NCBI RefSeq assembly: GCF_001952935.1
Contig: NZ_CP018319.1
Coordinates: 733,501-797,500, forward strand
Source of the DNA: Pseudomonas frederiksbergensis
GTDB taxonomy: Bacteria; Pseudomonadota; Gammaproteobacteria; Pseudomonadales; Pseudomonadaceae
Length of the DNA stretch: 64,000 nucleotides
Direction of reading: 5' to 3'
Shown: positions 47,454 through 56,860 of the stretch, piece after piece
Layout: each line of letters opens with the position of its first letter
Numbering within the stretch: the first letter of the stretch is position 1
Notes under the pieces: model-generated
Told to the model about the DNA's origin: nothing
Seen by the model: the letters and a program-made list of their open reading frames with translations, nothing else
Database searches by the model: none
Program-made: the position numbers and the translations under genes

Positions 47454-48674
47454 ATGCGCCGCGTCGTTATCACTGGTCTGGGCATCGTTTCGTGCCTGGG
47501 CAATGACAAAGAGACCGTCTCCGCTAACCTGCGTGCAAGCCGCCCTGGCATCCGGTTCAACCCGGAATATGCCGAAATGGGTCTGCGTAGCCAGGTTTCC
47601 GGCTCCATTGACCTTCCCCTCGAAGAGCTGATCGATCGCAAGATCTATCGCTTCGTCGGCCACGCGGCGGCTTACGCCTACCTGGCCATGAAAGACGCCA
47701 TCGCCGACTCCGGTCTGACCGATGAGCAAGTCTCCAATCCGCGTACCGGCCTGATCGCCGGTTCCGGTGGTGCCTCCACGCTGAACCAGATGGAAGCGCT
47801 GGACATCCTGCGCGAGAAAGGCGTGAAACGCGTTGGCCCATACCGTGTAACGCGGACCATGAGCAGCACCGTTTCCGCTTGCCTGGCCACGCCGTTCAAG
47901 ATCAAGGGCCTGAACTACTCCATCGCGTCTGCCTGCGCCACCAGTGCTCACTGCATCGGTAACGCCATGGAACAGATCCAGATGGGCAAGCAGGACATCG
48001 TGTTCGCCGGTGGCGGTGAAGAAGAGCATTGGAGCCAATCGTTCCTGTTCGACGCCATGGGCGCACTGTCCAGCCAGTACAACGAAACCCCGGAAAAAGC
48101 TTCCCGTGCCTACGACGCCAAGCGTGACGGTTTCGTCATCGCCGGCGGTGGCGGCATGGTCGTGGTCGAAGAGCTCGAACACGCTCTGGCCCGCGGCGCG
48201 AAGATCTACGCGGAAATCGTTGGCTACGGCGCGACCTCCGACGGCTACGACATGGTCGCCCCAAGCGGCGAAGGCGCCATCCGCTGCATGCAGATGGCCA
48301 TGTCCACCGTTGACGCTCCGATCGACTACCTGAACACCCACGGCACCTCGACTCCGGTCGGCGACGTCATGGAAATGAAAGGTGTGCGTGAAGTGTTCGG
48401 TGACAAGGCTCCGGCCATCAGCTCCACCAAGAGCCTGTCGGGTCACTCCCTGGGCGCCGCCGGCGTTCACGAAGCGATCTACTGCATGCTGATGATGGAA
48501 GGCAACTTCATGGCGGGCTCCGCCAACATCGACGAACTGGACCCGGAAGTGGCTGACATGCCGATCCTGACCAAGACTCGTGAAGACGCCACCATCAACA
48601 CCGTGATGAGCAACAGCTTCGGCTTCGGTGGCACCAATGCCACGCTGGTACTGAAGCGCTGGGCCGGTAAGTAA
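47454..48674 (+). CDS. fabB: 3-oxoacyl-ACP synthase I FabB
   Basis: Condensing enzyme of 406 residues that elongates cis-3-decenoyl-ACP made by FabA. The Cys nucleophile is in SACATSAH (about Cys161), and the two His are in [11 protein letters not shown] and [23 protein letters not shown] closes the protein. ATG 47454 ([10 protein letters not shown]) is 11 bp after fabA. The operon ends at a strong terminator. Confidence 0.98.
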   Translation: MRRVVITGLGIVSCLGNDKETVSANLRASRPGIRFNPEYAEMGLRSQVSGSIDLPLEELIDRKIYRFVGHAAAYAYLAMKDAIADSGLTDEQVSNPRTGLIAGSGGASTLNQMEALDILREKGVKRVGPYRVTRTMSSTVSACLATPFKIKGLNYSIASACATSAHCIGNAMEQIQMGKQDIVFAGGGEEEHWSQSFLFDAMGALSSQYNETPEKASRAYDAKRDGFVIAGGGGMVVVEELEHALARGAKIYAEIVGYGATSDGYDMVAPSGEGAIRCMQMAMSTVDAPIDYLNTHGTSTPVGDVMEMKGVREVFGDKAPAISSTKSLSGHSLGAAGVHEAIYCMLMMEGNFMAGSANIDELDPEVADMPILTKTREDATINTVMSNSFGFGGTNATLVLKRWAGK

Positions 48675-48698
48675 TACCCGCCCTTCTACGCTGCACAC

Positions 48699-48732
48699 AA
48701 AAACGCCCCGACTGGTTCGGGGCGTTTTTTTT
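48699..48732 (+). terminator. Terminator of fabAB
   Basis: AACGCCCCGA and TCGGGGCGTT form a GC-rich stem with a short loop, followed by eight T. Confidence 0.93.
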
Positions 48733-48758
48733 GTGCCTGAAAGATTGAACACCGCAAT

Positions 48759-48851
48759 CCTGTGGGAGCGAGCCTGCTCGCGATGACGGCACCACATTCA
48801 ACATTTCTGTATGAATAAGACCGCTATCGCGAGCAGGCTCACTCCCACAGG
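48759..48851. repeat. REP inverted pair
   Basis: CCTGTGGGAGCGAGCCTGCTC at 48759 pairs with the complement ending at 48851 around a spacer of about 40 bp. It is a 24-bp imperfect inverted repeat. Confidence 0.9.
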
Positions 48852-49073
48852 TTTTGTGTGAAGCCAGACATTTTCTTCAATGCGAACATGAAGCTTTTGT
48901 CATGAAACCCAGGGGCCTGCGACCAAATGCCACGTGTTTCAAGGGCTGCAGGATTTTCTCTGATTTTGCAAAAATCCGTTACCAGACTCGGCCATTTACT
49001 TAGCAGGCTAACCAAACCTATAACGGAGTACTGCACACGCCTTGCTGCAGATAACAGAGATTGGAGCTAGCAG
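48852..49073. other. Intergenic stretch before the 62-residue gene
   Basis: It is AT-richer DNA with no gene visible. The palindrome-like GATTTTGCAAAAATC lies near 48962 and GGAG lies just before the next ATG. It probably holds the promoter of the small gene. Confidence 0.4.
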
Positions 49074-49262
49074 ATGACTGTAAAAGTAACTGAACGCGAC
49101 GATTCACATAAGTCCCACGAAGGCATAGCCGCCGGTCTCCGGATCTGGGACGTGCATCAACAAGACATGCTGGTGGGGATGTTCCACTCCGAAACCGATG
49201 CCCACAGCTACAAGGCCGAACTGGAAAAACTGGAGAAGCAACGAGCGCTCCAATCCGCATAA
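49074..49262 (+). CDS. Small soluble protein, unknown function
   Basis: Acidic-basic protein of 62 residues without a signal peptide: a short charged start (TERDDSHKSHEG), a middle with GLRIWDVHQQDMLVGMFHSE, and a helical tail (AHSYKAELEKLEKQRAL). TTGGAG lies upstream of ATG 49074, and a strong terminator follows within 20 bp. These signals support a real gene. I do not recognise a family. Confidence 0.7.
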   Translation: MTVKVTERDDSHKSHEGIAAGLRIWDVHQQDMLVGMFHSETDAHSYKAELEKLEKQRALQSA

Positions 49263-49278
49263 GCAATGACAGCATTAA

Positions 49279-49315
49279 AAACGACAAACCCCGCCATGAG
49301 CGGGGTTTGTCGTTG
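49279..49315. terminator. Bidirectional terminator
   Basis: AACGACAAACCCCGC (49280-49294) pairs with 49300-49314 over 15 bp around a five-base loop. It lies between the convergent small gene and the DUF2058 gene and can serve both. Confidence 0.9.
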
Positions 49316-49332
49316 TTGCAGCCTTTATCGGC

Positions 49333-49875
49333 TTACCACATCAGATCGTCCGGGATCTGATAGGCCGCGTACGGATCGTCTTCGGCAGCGACTTCTTCGG
49401 TCTTCACGTTCATCTGAACGATACGCTGTGGATCGCGCTCCTGGATCTTCAGGGCCGCCTCACGCGGGATCACTTCATAACCGCCGGCGTGATGCACGAT
49501 GGCCAGCGAACCGCTACTGAGCTTGTTGCGCATCAGCGTGTTGACGCAGATGCGCTTGACCTTCTTGTCGTCGACGAAGTTGTAGTAGTCCTCGGTCGTC
49601 AGCTTCGGCAGACGCGAGACTTCGATCAACTGTTTGACCTGGGCAGCGCGAGCCTTCGCCTCGGCCTTCTCCTGTTGCTGACGGTTCAACTCCTGATCGC
49701 GCTTGACCTTCTCGGCCATGGCTTCCTGAGCCGCCCGCTGCTGCGAGTCATCAAGTTCGATCTGACCTTTGTGGGCCAGACGCTGCTGTTTCTGCTTCTC
49801 TTTGCCGACCTGTTTGGCCTGCTTCTGGTTGACCAGCCCTGCTTTGAGCAACTGGTCGCGAAGGGAAATGCTCAT
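49333..49875 (-). CDS. DUF2058 protein (YaiL-like)
   Basis: Cytoplasmic protein of 180 residues. The first 90 residues are a long Lys/Gln/Glu-rich coiled coil (QKQAKQVGKEKQKQQRLAHKG). The rest is a compact domain with KRICVNTLMRNKLSSGSLAIV and a Pro/Asp-rich end. YaiL-like proteins are associated with nucleic acids or ribosomes in annotations, with no proven role. ATG 49875 was chosen; the ribosome-binding site GAGAA is weak. P. aeruginosa PA0937 is recalled at the same place. Confidence 0.9.
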   Translation of the reverse strand: MSISLRDQLLKAGLVNQKQAKQVGKEKQKQQRLAHKGQIELDDSQQRAAQEAMAEKVKRDQELNRQQQEKAEAKARAAQVKQLIEVSRLPKLTTEDYYNFVDDKKVKRICVNTLMRNKLSSGSLAIVHHAGGYEVIPREAALKIQERDPQRIVQMNVKTEEVAAEDDPYAAYQIPDDLMW

Positions 49876-49903
49876 GGTGCTTATTTCTCACTTAGGCAAC
49901 TGC

Positions 49904-50737
49904 TCAACCGCAGCTGGGCAAATTCTTTTCCTGACGTTTGGCTTCGCCCCACAAGGCGTCCAACTCTTCGAGGGTGCAATCTTCTATGGGACGGTGGGTG
50001 TCGCGCAATGCCTGTTCGATAAAACGGAAGCGTCTTTCGAACTTGGTGTTGGCGCCACGCAGTGCAGTTTCGGGATCGACCTTGAGATGACGCGCCAGAT
50101 TAACCACCGAAAACAACAAATCACCGACTTCATCGGCAATCGCTACCCAGTCATTGTCGGCCATGGCTTCAAGCACTTCATCGAGCTCTTCGCGCACTTT
50201 GTCGAGCACCGGCAAGGCGTCCGGCCAGTCGAAACCGACCTGCCCTGCGCGCTTCTGCAACTTCGCCGAACGAGACAATGCCGGCAATGCTGCGGGTACG
50301 TCGTCAAGCAAGGACAGCTGCATTGGCGTGGATGATTTCTCGGCGCGCTCTTCGGCCTTGATCTCTTCCCAGCGCTGCTTGACCTGATCTTCATTCAGCC
50401 GCGGAACATCCAGCGGCGCGTACAGATCACCGGTAGGAAACACGTGCGGATGACGACGAATCAATTTGCGGGTGATGCTGTCGATGACGCCGGCGAATTC
50501 GAAGCGCCCTTCTTCCCGCGCCAGCTGGCTGTAATAAACCACCTGGAACAGCAAATCCCCCAACTCCCCCTGCAAGTGATCGAAGTCACCGCGCTCGATG
50601 GCGTCGGCGACTTCGTAGGCTTCTTCAAGGGTGTGCGGGACGATGGTTTCGTAGGTTTGCTTGATGTCCCACGGGCAGCCGTACTGCGGGTCGCGCAGAC
50701 GGCTCATCAGGTGCAGCAAGTCTTCAAGGCTGTACAT
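49904..50737 (-). CDS. mazG: Nucleoside triphosphate pyrophosphohydrolase MazG
   Basis: All-alpha NTP pyrophosphatase of 277 residues with two MazG repeats. The EExxE motifs are EEAYEVADAIE in the first and the REELDEVLEAM region in the second, each with a downstream GDLLFxVV (QGELGDLLFQVVYY and EVGDLLFSVVNLAR). MazG cleaves canonical and damaged NTPs and in E. coli lowers ppGpp. ATG 50737 was chosen over TTG 50740. It sits next to relA, as in many gamma-proteobacteria. Confidence 0.95.
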   Translation of the reverse strand: MYSLEDLLHLMSRLRDPQYGCPWDIKQTYETIVPHTLEEAYEVADAIERGDFDHLQGELGDLLFQVVYYSQLAREEGRFEFAGVIDSITRKLIRRHPHVFPTGDLYAPLDVPRLNEDQVKQRWEEIKAEERAEKSSTPMQLSLLDDVPAALPALSRSAKLQKRAGQVGFDWPDALPVLDKVREELDEVLEAMADNDWVAIADEVGDLLFSVVNLARHLKVDPETALRGANTKFERRFRFIEQALRDTHRPIEDCTLEELDALWGEAKRQEKNLPSCG

Positions 50738-50758
50738 CAATTTCTCTCACTGCAAAAT

Positions 50759-50850
50759 CCTGTGGGAGCGGGCTTGCTCGCGAAAGCGGTGTGTCAGTCG
50801 ACATTGATGTTGACTGACACTCCCTCTTCGCGAGCAAGCCCGCTCCCACA
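50759..50850. repeat. REP inverted pair between mazG and relA
   Basis: TGTGGGAGCGGGCTTGCTCG at 50761 pairs with the segment ending at 50850, with a spacer containing CAGTCGACATTGATGTTGACTG. It is nearly identical to the pair at 31969-32060. Confidence 0.92.
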
Positions 50851-50865
50851 TTGGATTGGGAATCA

Positions 50866-53108
50866 TCACGGCGTCCGGTTACGACGGGTTTCAATGATGT
50901 TCGGCAACTGGGAAATCCGCCCCAGCAACCTCCCCAACGCATCCAGCCCCGGAATCTCGATGGTCAGGGACATCAACGCGGTGTTGTCCTCTTTGTTCGA
51001 GCGGGTGTTGACCGCCAGCACGTTGATCCGCTCGTTGAGCAGCACTTGCGAAACGTCACGCAGCAGGCCGGACCGGTCGTAGGCGCGGATGATGATGTCC
51101 ACCGGATAGGTGAGCACCGGCACCGGCCCCCAGCTGACCTGGATGATCCGCTCGGGTTCGCGGCTGCCCAGTTGCAATACCGAGGCGCAGTCCTGACGGT
51201 GGATGCTCACGCCGCGGCCCACAGTAATGTAACCGACGATCGCATCCCCCGGCAGCGGCTGGCAGCAGCCGGCCATCTGGGTCATGAGGTTGCCGACGCC
51301 CTGGATCTGGATGTCGCCGCGCTTGCCCGGTTTGTAGCCGGTGGCCTTGCGCGGAATCAGTTCCAGCTGTTCGTTGCCGCGCTCCGGCTCGACCAGTTGC
51401 TGCGCCAGGTTCACCAGTTGCGCCAGACGCAAATCGCCTGCGCCCAACGCAGCGAACATGTCTTCGGCCACCTTCATGTTGGCCTTTTCGGCCAGCTTGT
51501 CGAAATCCACTGCTGGCAGACCGAGGCGACTGAGTTCACGCTCCAGCAAGGTTTTACCGGCGGCGACGTTCTGGTCGCGCGCCTGCAACTTGAACCAGTG
51601 AACGATCTTCGCCCGCGCCCGCGAGGTGGTGATGTAACCCAGGTTCGGGTTCAGCCAGTCGCGGCTCGGGGTGCCGTGCTTGCTGGTGATGATCTCGACC
51701 TGTTCACCGGTTTGCAGGCTGTAGTTGAGCGGCACGATGCGCCCGTTGATCTTCGCGCCACGGCAGTTGTGACCGATTTCGGTGTGCACGCGGTAAGCGA
51801 AGTCCAGCGGCGTCGCGCCCTTCGGCAAGTCGATGGCGTGACCGTCCGGGGTAAAGATGTAGACCCGGTCCGGCTCGATATCGACCCGCAGCTGTTCAGC
51901 CAGGCCGCCGATATCGCCCAATTCTTCATGCCACTCGAGGACCTGACGCAGCCAGGAGATTTTCTCTTCGTAGTGGTTGGAGCCGGACTTGACGTCGGTG
52001 CCCTTGTACTTCCAGTGCGCGCACACGCCCAGTTCGGCTTCTTCGTGCATGGCATGGGTGCGGATCTGCACTTCCAGCACCTTGCCCTCGGGCCGATCAC
52101 TGCGGTGTGCAGCGAGCGATAGCCGTTCTCTTTCGGGTTGGCGATGTAGTCGTCAAATTCTTTCGGGATGTGCCGCCACAGGGTGTGGACGATACCGAGC
52201 GCGGTGTAGCAATCGCGCATTTCCGGCACCAGCACGCGAACGGCGCGCACGTCGTAGATCTGGCTGAATTCCAGACCCTTGCGCTGCATTTTGCGCCAGA
52301 TCGAATAGATGTGTTTGGCCCGGCCGCTGATGTCGGCGTCAACGCCGGTGGCGGTCAGCTCGTTCTTCAACTGGCTCATCACGTCGCTGATGAAGCGCTC
52401 GCGATCCAGACGTCGCTCGTGGAGCAACTTGGCAATCTGTTTGTACTGATCGGGCTCAAGGTAACGGAAGGACAAATCCTCCAGTTCCCACTTGATGTGA
52501 CCGATACCGAGACGGTGAGCCAAAGGCGCGTAGATGTCGAAGACTTCACGGGCGACGCGGTTGCGTTTTTCGTCATCGGCGGTTTTCACCGCACGGATGG
52601 CGCAGGTGCGTTCGGCCAGTTTGATCAGCGCAACGCGAACGTCGTCGACCATGGCGACCAGCATCTTACGCAGGTTTTCGACCTGGCCCTGCGTGCCCAG
52701 CACCAGGGATTGGCGGGGGCTGAGGCTGGCGCTGATCGCCGCCATGCGCAACACGCCGTCGATGAGCTTGGCGACCACCGGACCGAAGCGCTGGCTGATC
52801 GCCGGCAACTCGATCTGGCCTTCGCGCACGCCGCGATACAGGATCGCGGCAACCAACGAATCCTGATCGAGTTTGAGGTCGGCGAGAATCTCGGCGATCT
52901 CAAGGCCCGTACGGAAACTCGAGGTCCCTTCGGACCACAGGTTTTTCGCCGCATTGGCTTGTTGTTCAGACGCACGAGCAAACTCGCACGCTTCCTTCAA
53001 GGCTTCGCGATCCAGTGCCGGATCGACACTGACCGCATGATCGAGCCAAGCCTCGAGATTGATACTGCCGTCGGTGTTGATCGGCTGGTGTGCTCTCACC
53101 TGTACCAT
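50866..53108 (-). pseudogene. relA: GTP pyrophosphokinase RelA, split by a one-base deletion
   Basis: The (p)ppGpp synthetase gene reads in one frame from ATG 53108 (MVQVRAHQPINTDG) to residue about 339 in NGYRSLHTAVIGP. It continues in another frame from 52088 to the stop at 50866 (KVLEVQIRTHAMHEEAELGVCAHW, TGS, helical and ACT domains). At 52085-52094 the plus strand has CCCTCGGGCC, where CCCTCCGGGCC would keep the frame. Adding one base gives 748 codons including stop, the usual RelA length of 747 residues. As written, translation gives 485 residues with a foreign 146-residue tail, a damaged synthetase end and no regulatory half. The HD domain is degenerate, as is normal for RelA. A sequencing error is possible. 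Confidence 0.9.
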
Positions 53109-53232
53109 CTTGCTTACCTTCCCTACGACGCAGATTCAATGCGTCAAATCGCTGACCTTTCGTTACCCTTGGACGCTCGCGGGGCTAATGCGAGAGTGGC
53201 GCGGGTAGGCCAGTCGGACCAGACGAGCCGTC

Positions 53233-54585
53233 CTAGCTCGCTTCAAATAACGCCATGGCCTCGACATGTGCCGTCTGAGGAAACATATCGAGAATCCCGG
53301 CACGTTTTAACCGGTAGCCCTGCTTGATCAATTCGACCGTGTCGCGCGCCAGCGTTGCCGGATTGCACGACACATACACCAACCGTTTGGCGCCCAGGGA
53401 CGCAAGCTTGCGCACTGCCTCGAAAGCACCGTCACGCGGTGGGTCCAAGAGTACCGCACAAAAGCCTTCGCGCGCCCATTCGGCATCGGTCAAAGGCTGG
53501 GATAAATCGGCCTGAAAAAACTTCGCATTATGAAGATTGTTGCTAGCAGCGTTCGCGGCTGCCCGCTCGACCATCGCCTGCACACCTTCCACCGCCACCA
53601 CTTCGCGAACGACCTTGGCCAGCGGCAAGGCAAAGTTACCCAAGCCACAGAATAGATCGAGAACGCGTTCATCCGCCGTCGGCTTCAGCCACTCCAACGC
53701 CTGGGCGATCATCGCTTCGTTGACCCCGGCGTTGACCTGGATGAAATCTCCCGGTCGGTACGCCAGGTCCAAATCCCACTGTTCCAGTCGATAACCCAAC
53801 GACTGGTCAGCCTCGACCGGTTGCGGTTCACCGTCACCGTGCAGCCACAATTGGGCTTCATGGAACGCGCAGAAATCCTTGAGGATCGTCATGTCGGCGT
53901 CGGACAGCGGCGCCATGTGCCGCAGCAGCACCGCCAACGATGAACCGCTGAACAATTCCACATGCCCCAGCGCCTGAGGTTTGCTCAAGCGCCGAAGCAT
54001 TTCCGGCAAGCGGGTCATGATTGGTTGCAAGGGCTGTACCAGCACTGTGCATTCGTTGATCGCAACGATGTCCTGACTGCCAGCGGCGCGGAAACCGACT
54101 TCGAGTTTTTTCGCCTTCATGTCCCAGCGCACCGCCACTCGGGCGCGACGCCGGTAACCGAATTCCGCACCGCTCAAAGGCGCGGCCCATTCTTCGGGTT
54201 CGACACCGGCGACCTTGGACAATTGCTCGGCGAGCATGCGCTGTTTCAGGGCGAGTTGTTCGTTGTGCGGCAAATGTTGCACGCTGCAACCGCCACAGCG
54301 ACCGGCATGCGGACACGGTGCCGGGCGGCGCAGTTCGCTGGCCTGGAACACCCGCTCAGTGCGCGCCTCGACCACTTTGCCGTGGGCGCCCAATACACGT
54401 GCTTCGACTTCTTCACCGGCCAATGCGCCGATGACGAACCAGGTGCGACCTTCAAAAAACGCGATACCGCGACCGTCATTAGCCAGGCGCTCGATACTCA
54501 AGCGCTGCTTTTTGCCAGTCGGAATTTGCGGGGCCTTGCTGCCGCCGGTGGGCTGGAAGCGCAGGCCTCTCTCTTGTTTGGCCAT
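53233..54585 (-). CDS. rlmD: 23S rRNA (uracil-1939-C5) methyltransferase RlmD
   Basis: RNA methyltransferase of 450 residues. A TRAM domain (about 25-80), the iron-sulphur cluster Cys set in [10 protein letters not shown] plus a later Cys, the SAM-binding [16 protein letters not shown] and the catalytic Cys in [12 protein letters not shown] are present. It methylates U1939 of 23S rRNA. Its ATG shares one base with the cysM stop (TGATG), so the two are coupled. Confidence 0.96.
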   Translation of the reverse strand: MAKQERGLRFQPTGGSKAPQIPTGKKQRLSIERLANDGRGIAFFEGRTWFVIGALAGEEVEARVLGAHGKVVEARTERVFQASELRRPAPCPHAGRCGGCSVQHLPHNEQLALKQRMLAEQLSKVAGVEPEEWAAPLSGAEFGYRRRARVAVRWDMKAKKLEVGFRAAGSQDIVAINECTVLVQPLQPIMTRLPEMLRRLSKPQALGHVELFSGSSLAVLLRHMAPLSDADMTILKDFCAFHEAQLWLHGDGEPQPVEADQSLGYRLEQWDLDLAYRPGDFIQVNAGVNEAMIAQALEWLKPTADERVLDLFCGLGNFALPLAKVVREVVAVEGVQAMVERAAANAASNNLHNAKFFQADLSQPLTDAEWAREGFCAVLLDPPRDGAFEAVRKLASLGAKRLVYVSCNPATLARDTVELIKQGYRLKRAGILDMFPQTAHVEAMALFEAS

Positions 54586-55487
54586 CAGTTGGGCGCGTCG
54601 AAAATGCCGGTCGACAAGTAACGGTCGCCACGGTCGCAGATGATCGCGACGATCACCGCGTTTTCAACTTCTTGGGACAGGCGCAGCATCGCTGCCACCG
54701 CACCGCCCGAGGACACGCCGCAGAAGATGCCTTCTTCGCGGGCCAGACGACGGGTCACGTCTTCGGCTTCGCTTTGCGCCATGTCGACGATCCGGTCCAC
54801 GCGCTCGGCCTGGTAGATCTTCGGCAGGTATTCCTGCGGCCAGCGACGAATGCCCGGGATCGCCGAGCCTTCCATCGGTTGCAGACCGATGATCTGCACG
54901 CTCTCGTTCTGCTCTTTCAAGTAGCGCGAGACGCCCATGATGGTACCGGTGGTGCCCATGGAGCTGACGAAATGGGTGATGGTGCCTTCGGTCTGACGCC
55001 AGATTTCCGGGCCGGTGGTGGTGTAGTGCGCTTCGGGGTTGTCCCCGTTGGCGAACTGATCCAGCACCTTGCCGCGGCCTTCGGCTTCCATGCGCTGTGC
55101 AAGGTCGCGGGCGCCTTCCATGCCCTCTTCCTGGGTGACCAGGATCAGCTCGGCGCCATACGCCGTCATCGCGGCTTTACGCTCGGCGCTGGAGTTGTCC
55201 GGCATGATCAGGATCATCTTGTAACCCTTGATCGCGGCGGCCATCGCCAGGGCGATCCCGGTGTTACCCGAGGTCGCTTCGATCAGCGTATCGCCGACGT
55301 GGATCTGCCCGCGCAATTCAGCGCGGGTGATCATCGACAGCGCCGGACGGTCCTTGACCGAACCCGCCGGGTTATTCCCTTCGAGCTTGAGCAAAAGGGT
55401 ATTGCTGGTGGCGCCAGGCAGGCGCTGCAAACGGACCAGCGGAGTGTTGCCGACGCAATCGGCGATGGTTGGGTACTGCAAGGTCAT
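54585..55487 (-). CDS. cysM: Cysteine synthase B CysM
   Basis: PLP enzyme of 300 residues that makes cysteine (or S-sulphocysteine) from O-acetylserine. The PLP Lys is in [12 protein letters not shown], the phosphate-binding loop is [13 protein letters not shown], and [13 protein letters not shown] follows. The [12 protein letters not shown] region is typical of CysM. ATG 55487 begins [10 protein letters not shown]; the frame extends to 55553 without support. The order cysM-rlmD-relA-mazG matches recalled P. aeruginosa PA0932-PA0935. Confidence 0.96.
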   Translation of the reverse strand: MTLQYPTIADCVGNTPLVRLQRLPGATSNTLLLKLEGNNPAGSVKDRPALSMITRAELRGQIHVGDTLIEATSGNTGIALAMAAAIKGYKMILIMPDNSSAERKAAMTAYGAELILVTQEEGMEGARDLAQRMEAEGRGKVLDQFANGDNPEAHYTTTGPEIWRQTEGTITHFVSSMGTTGTIMGVSRYLKEQNESVQIIGLQPMEGSAIPGIRRWPQEYLPKIYQAERVDRIVDMAQSEAEDVTRRLAREEGIFCGVSSGGAVAAMLRLSQEVENAVIVAIICDRGDRYLSTGIFDAPN

Positions 55488-55595
55488 GGCGTATTCGCAA
55501 TCCAGACTGCGGGGGCGCCTATCATACCGGCAAACCTTCGAAGGCCATATCACGCAAAGTACGGTGCTTATGGCTTATGGGAATAAGGGGCTGGA

Positions 55596-56618
55596 TCAGT
55601 ACTCTTCGCCTTGCGCGACATTCAATGCATAGAACTCATGCAACTTGGCTTGCAACAACTGTTTGTCCGGTAGCTGCACCTGGTATTCAGCGATCAGCGC
55701 TGGCGACAGGCTGCGGTTAAGGGCGTACTCGACGACCTCGTCATCCTTGCTGGCACATAGCAACACACCAATGGCAGGGTTTTCGTGGGGTTTGCGTTCA
55801 TCGCGATCCAGCGCTTCCAGATAGAAGTTCAGCTTGCCCAGATACTCCGGTTCAAAACGACCGACCTTAAGCTCAATGGCTACAAGACAATTGAGGCCAC
55901 GGTGGAAGAACAGCAGATCCAGGGCGAAATCACGCCCGCCGACTTGCAGCGGGCGTTCAGAGCCGACAAAACAGAAGTCGCGCCCCAGCTCGATCAGAAA
56001 ATCTTTGAGGCGCGCCAGCAACCCTTTATGCAGATCGGTTTCGCCATGGTCGGAGGGCAAGTCGAGAAACTCAAGCATGTAGGCGTCGCGGAACACGTTC
56101 AGTGCCTCAGGGTGAGTGTGTCTCAGCACCGCAGAGGCTTTTGCCGGTTGGGTCACGCTTCGCTCGAACAGTGCAGCTTTGAACTGACGCTCCAGTTCAC
56201 GCTTCGACCATTTTTCCTGAACAGCCAAACGGACATAGAACTCCCGCTCTTCCGGCCGTTTACTCTGGCTGAAAATGATCAGGTTGTGCGACCAAGACAA
56301 TTGTCGCACCAGTGGTGCGACTTTCTCTTCAGCGTGATAAGCCTCATAGAACTGGCGCATGCGGAACAAGTTCGACCGGGTAAACCCACGCAACCCCGGT
56401 TGAGTCTGAGCCAGATGCTCGGCCAATTGGCTGACCACAGAATCGCCCCATTCGGCTTTTTCCAGCTTGCGACTGATGTAAGCACCCACCTGCCAATACA
56501 GCTCGATCAACTGGGTATTCACCGCCTGCATGGCTTGCTGCTTGGCACTTTGAATCAGCGCAAGCACTTCATTGAAACGGTCGTCGGTTGTGCTGTCGGG
56601 GACGCTGGGTGCATTCAT
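55596..56618 (-). CDS. YhcG-type PDDEXK nuclease domain protein
   Basis: Protein of 340 residues. The N-terminal DUF1016 helical domain (about 15-150: AVNTQLIELYWQVGAYISRKL) is followed by a PDDEXK nuclease domain (about 180-330) with DFALDLLFFHRGLNCLVAIELKVG, where Asp and Glu-x-Lys are the expected metal-binding residues. Such proteins are annotated as putative endonucleases; no biochemical role is settled. ATG 56618 has AGGAG upstream. It lies where P. aeruginosa carries pirA (recalled PA0931), so it is probably an accessory insertion. Confidence 0.88.
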   Translation of the reverse strand: MNAPSVPDSTTDDRFNEVLALIQSAKQQAMQAVNTQLIELYWQVGAYISRKLEKAEWGDSVVSQLAEHLAQTQPGLRGFTRSNLFRMRQFYEAYHAEEKVAPLVRQLSWSHNLIIFSQSKRPEEREFYVRLAVQEKWSKRELERQFKAALFERSVTQPAKASAVLRHTHPEALNVFRDAYMLEFLDLPSDHGETDLHKGLLARLKDFLIELGRDFCFVGSERPLQVGGRDFALDLLFFHRGLNCLVAIELKVGRFEPEYLGKLNFYLEALDRDERKPHENPAIGVLLCASKDDEVVEYALNRSLSPALIAEYQVQLPDKQLLQAKLHEFYALNVAQGEEY

Positions 56619-56758
56619 GCCGAACTCCTGGAGGACGAAGGAAAACGTGAGTCTATTCCGTCGAATCAGGCACAAGGTGTCGGCAATGACCTTTAGGAAA
56701 GGTCGTACAAAATAACGGGAACGCTCCGGCAAAGTTAGAACGGTTGTAGCTGGGAGGG

Positions 56759-56860
56759 CCTCATCGCGAGCAGGCTCGCTCCTACAGGGTTAGGGGGTTG
56801 ATCACACCATTTGCGGCCGACACCCATCCAATGTGGGAGTGAGCCTGCTCGCGATAGCGT
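56759..56860. repeat. REP inverted pair overlapping a kinase gene 3' end
   Basis: The left copy is at 56759-56787 (TCATCGCGAGCAGGCTCGCTC) and the inverted right copy at 56831-56858. The right copy lies inside the coding region of the following histidine kinase, whose stop is at 56802. Confidence 0.9.

Noticed and set aside
50851..53327. Long plus-strand frames opposite relA
   Set aside because: They mirror the relA coding region and carry no recognisable features; the sense strand encodes RelA domains throughout.
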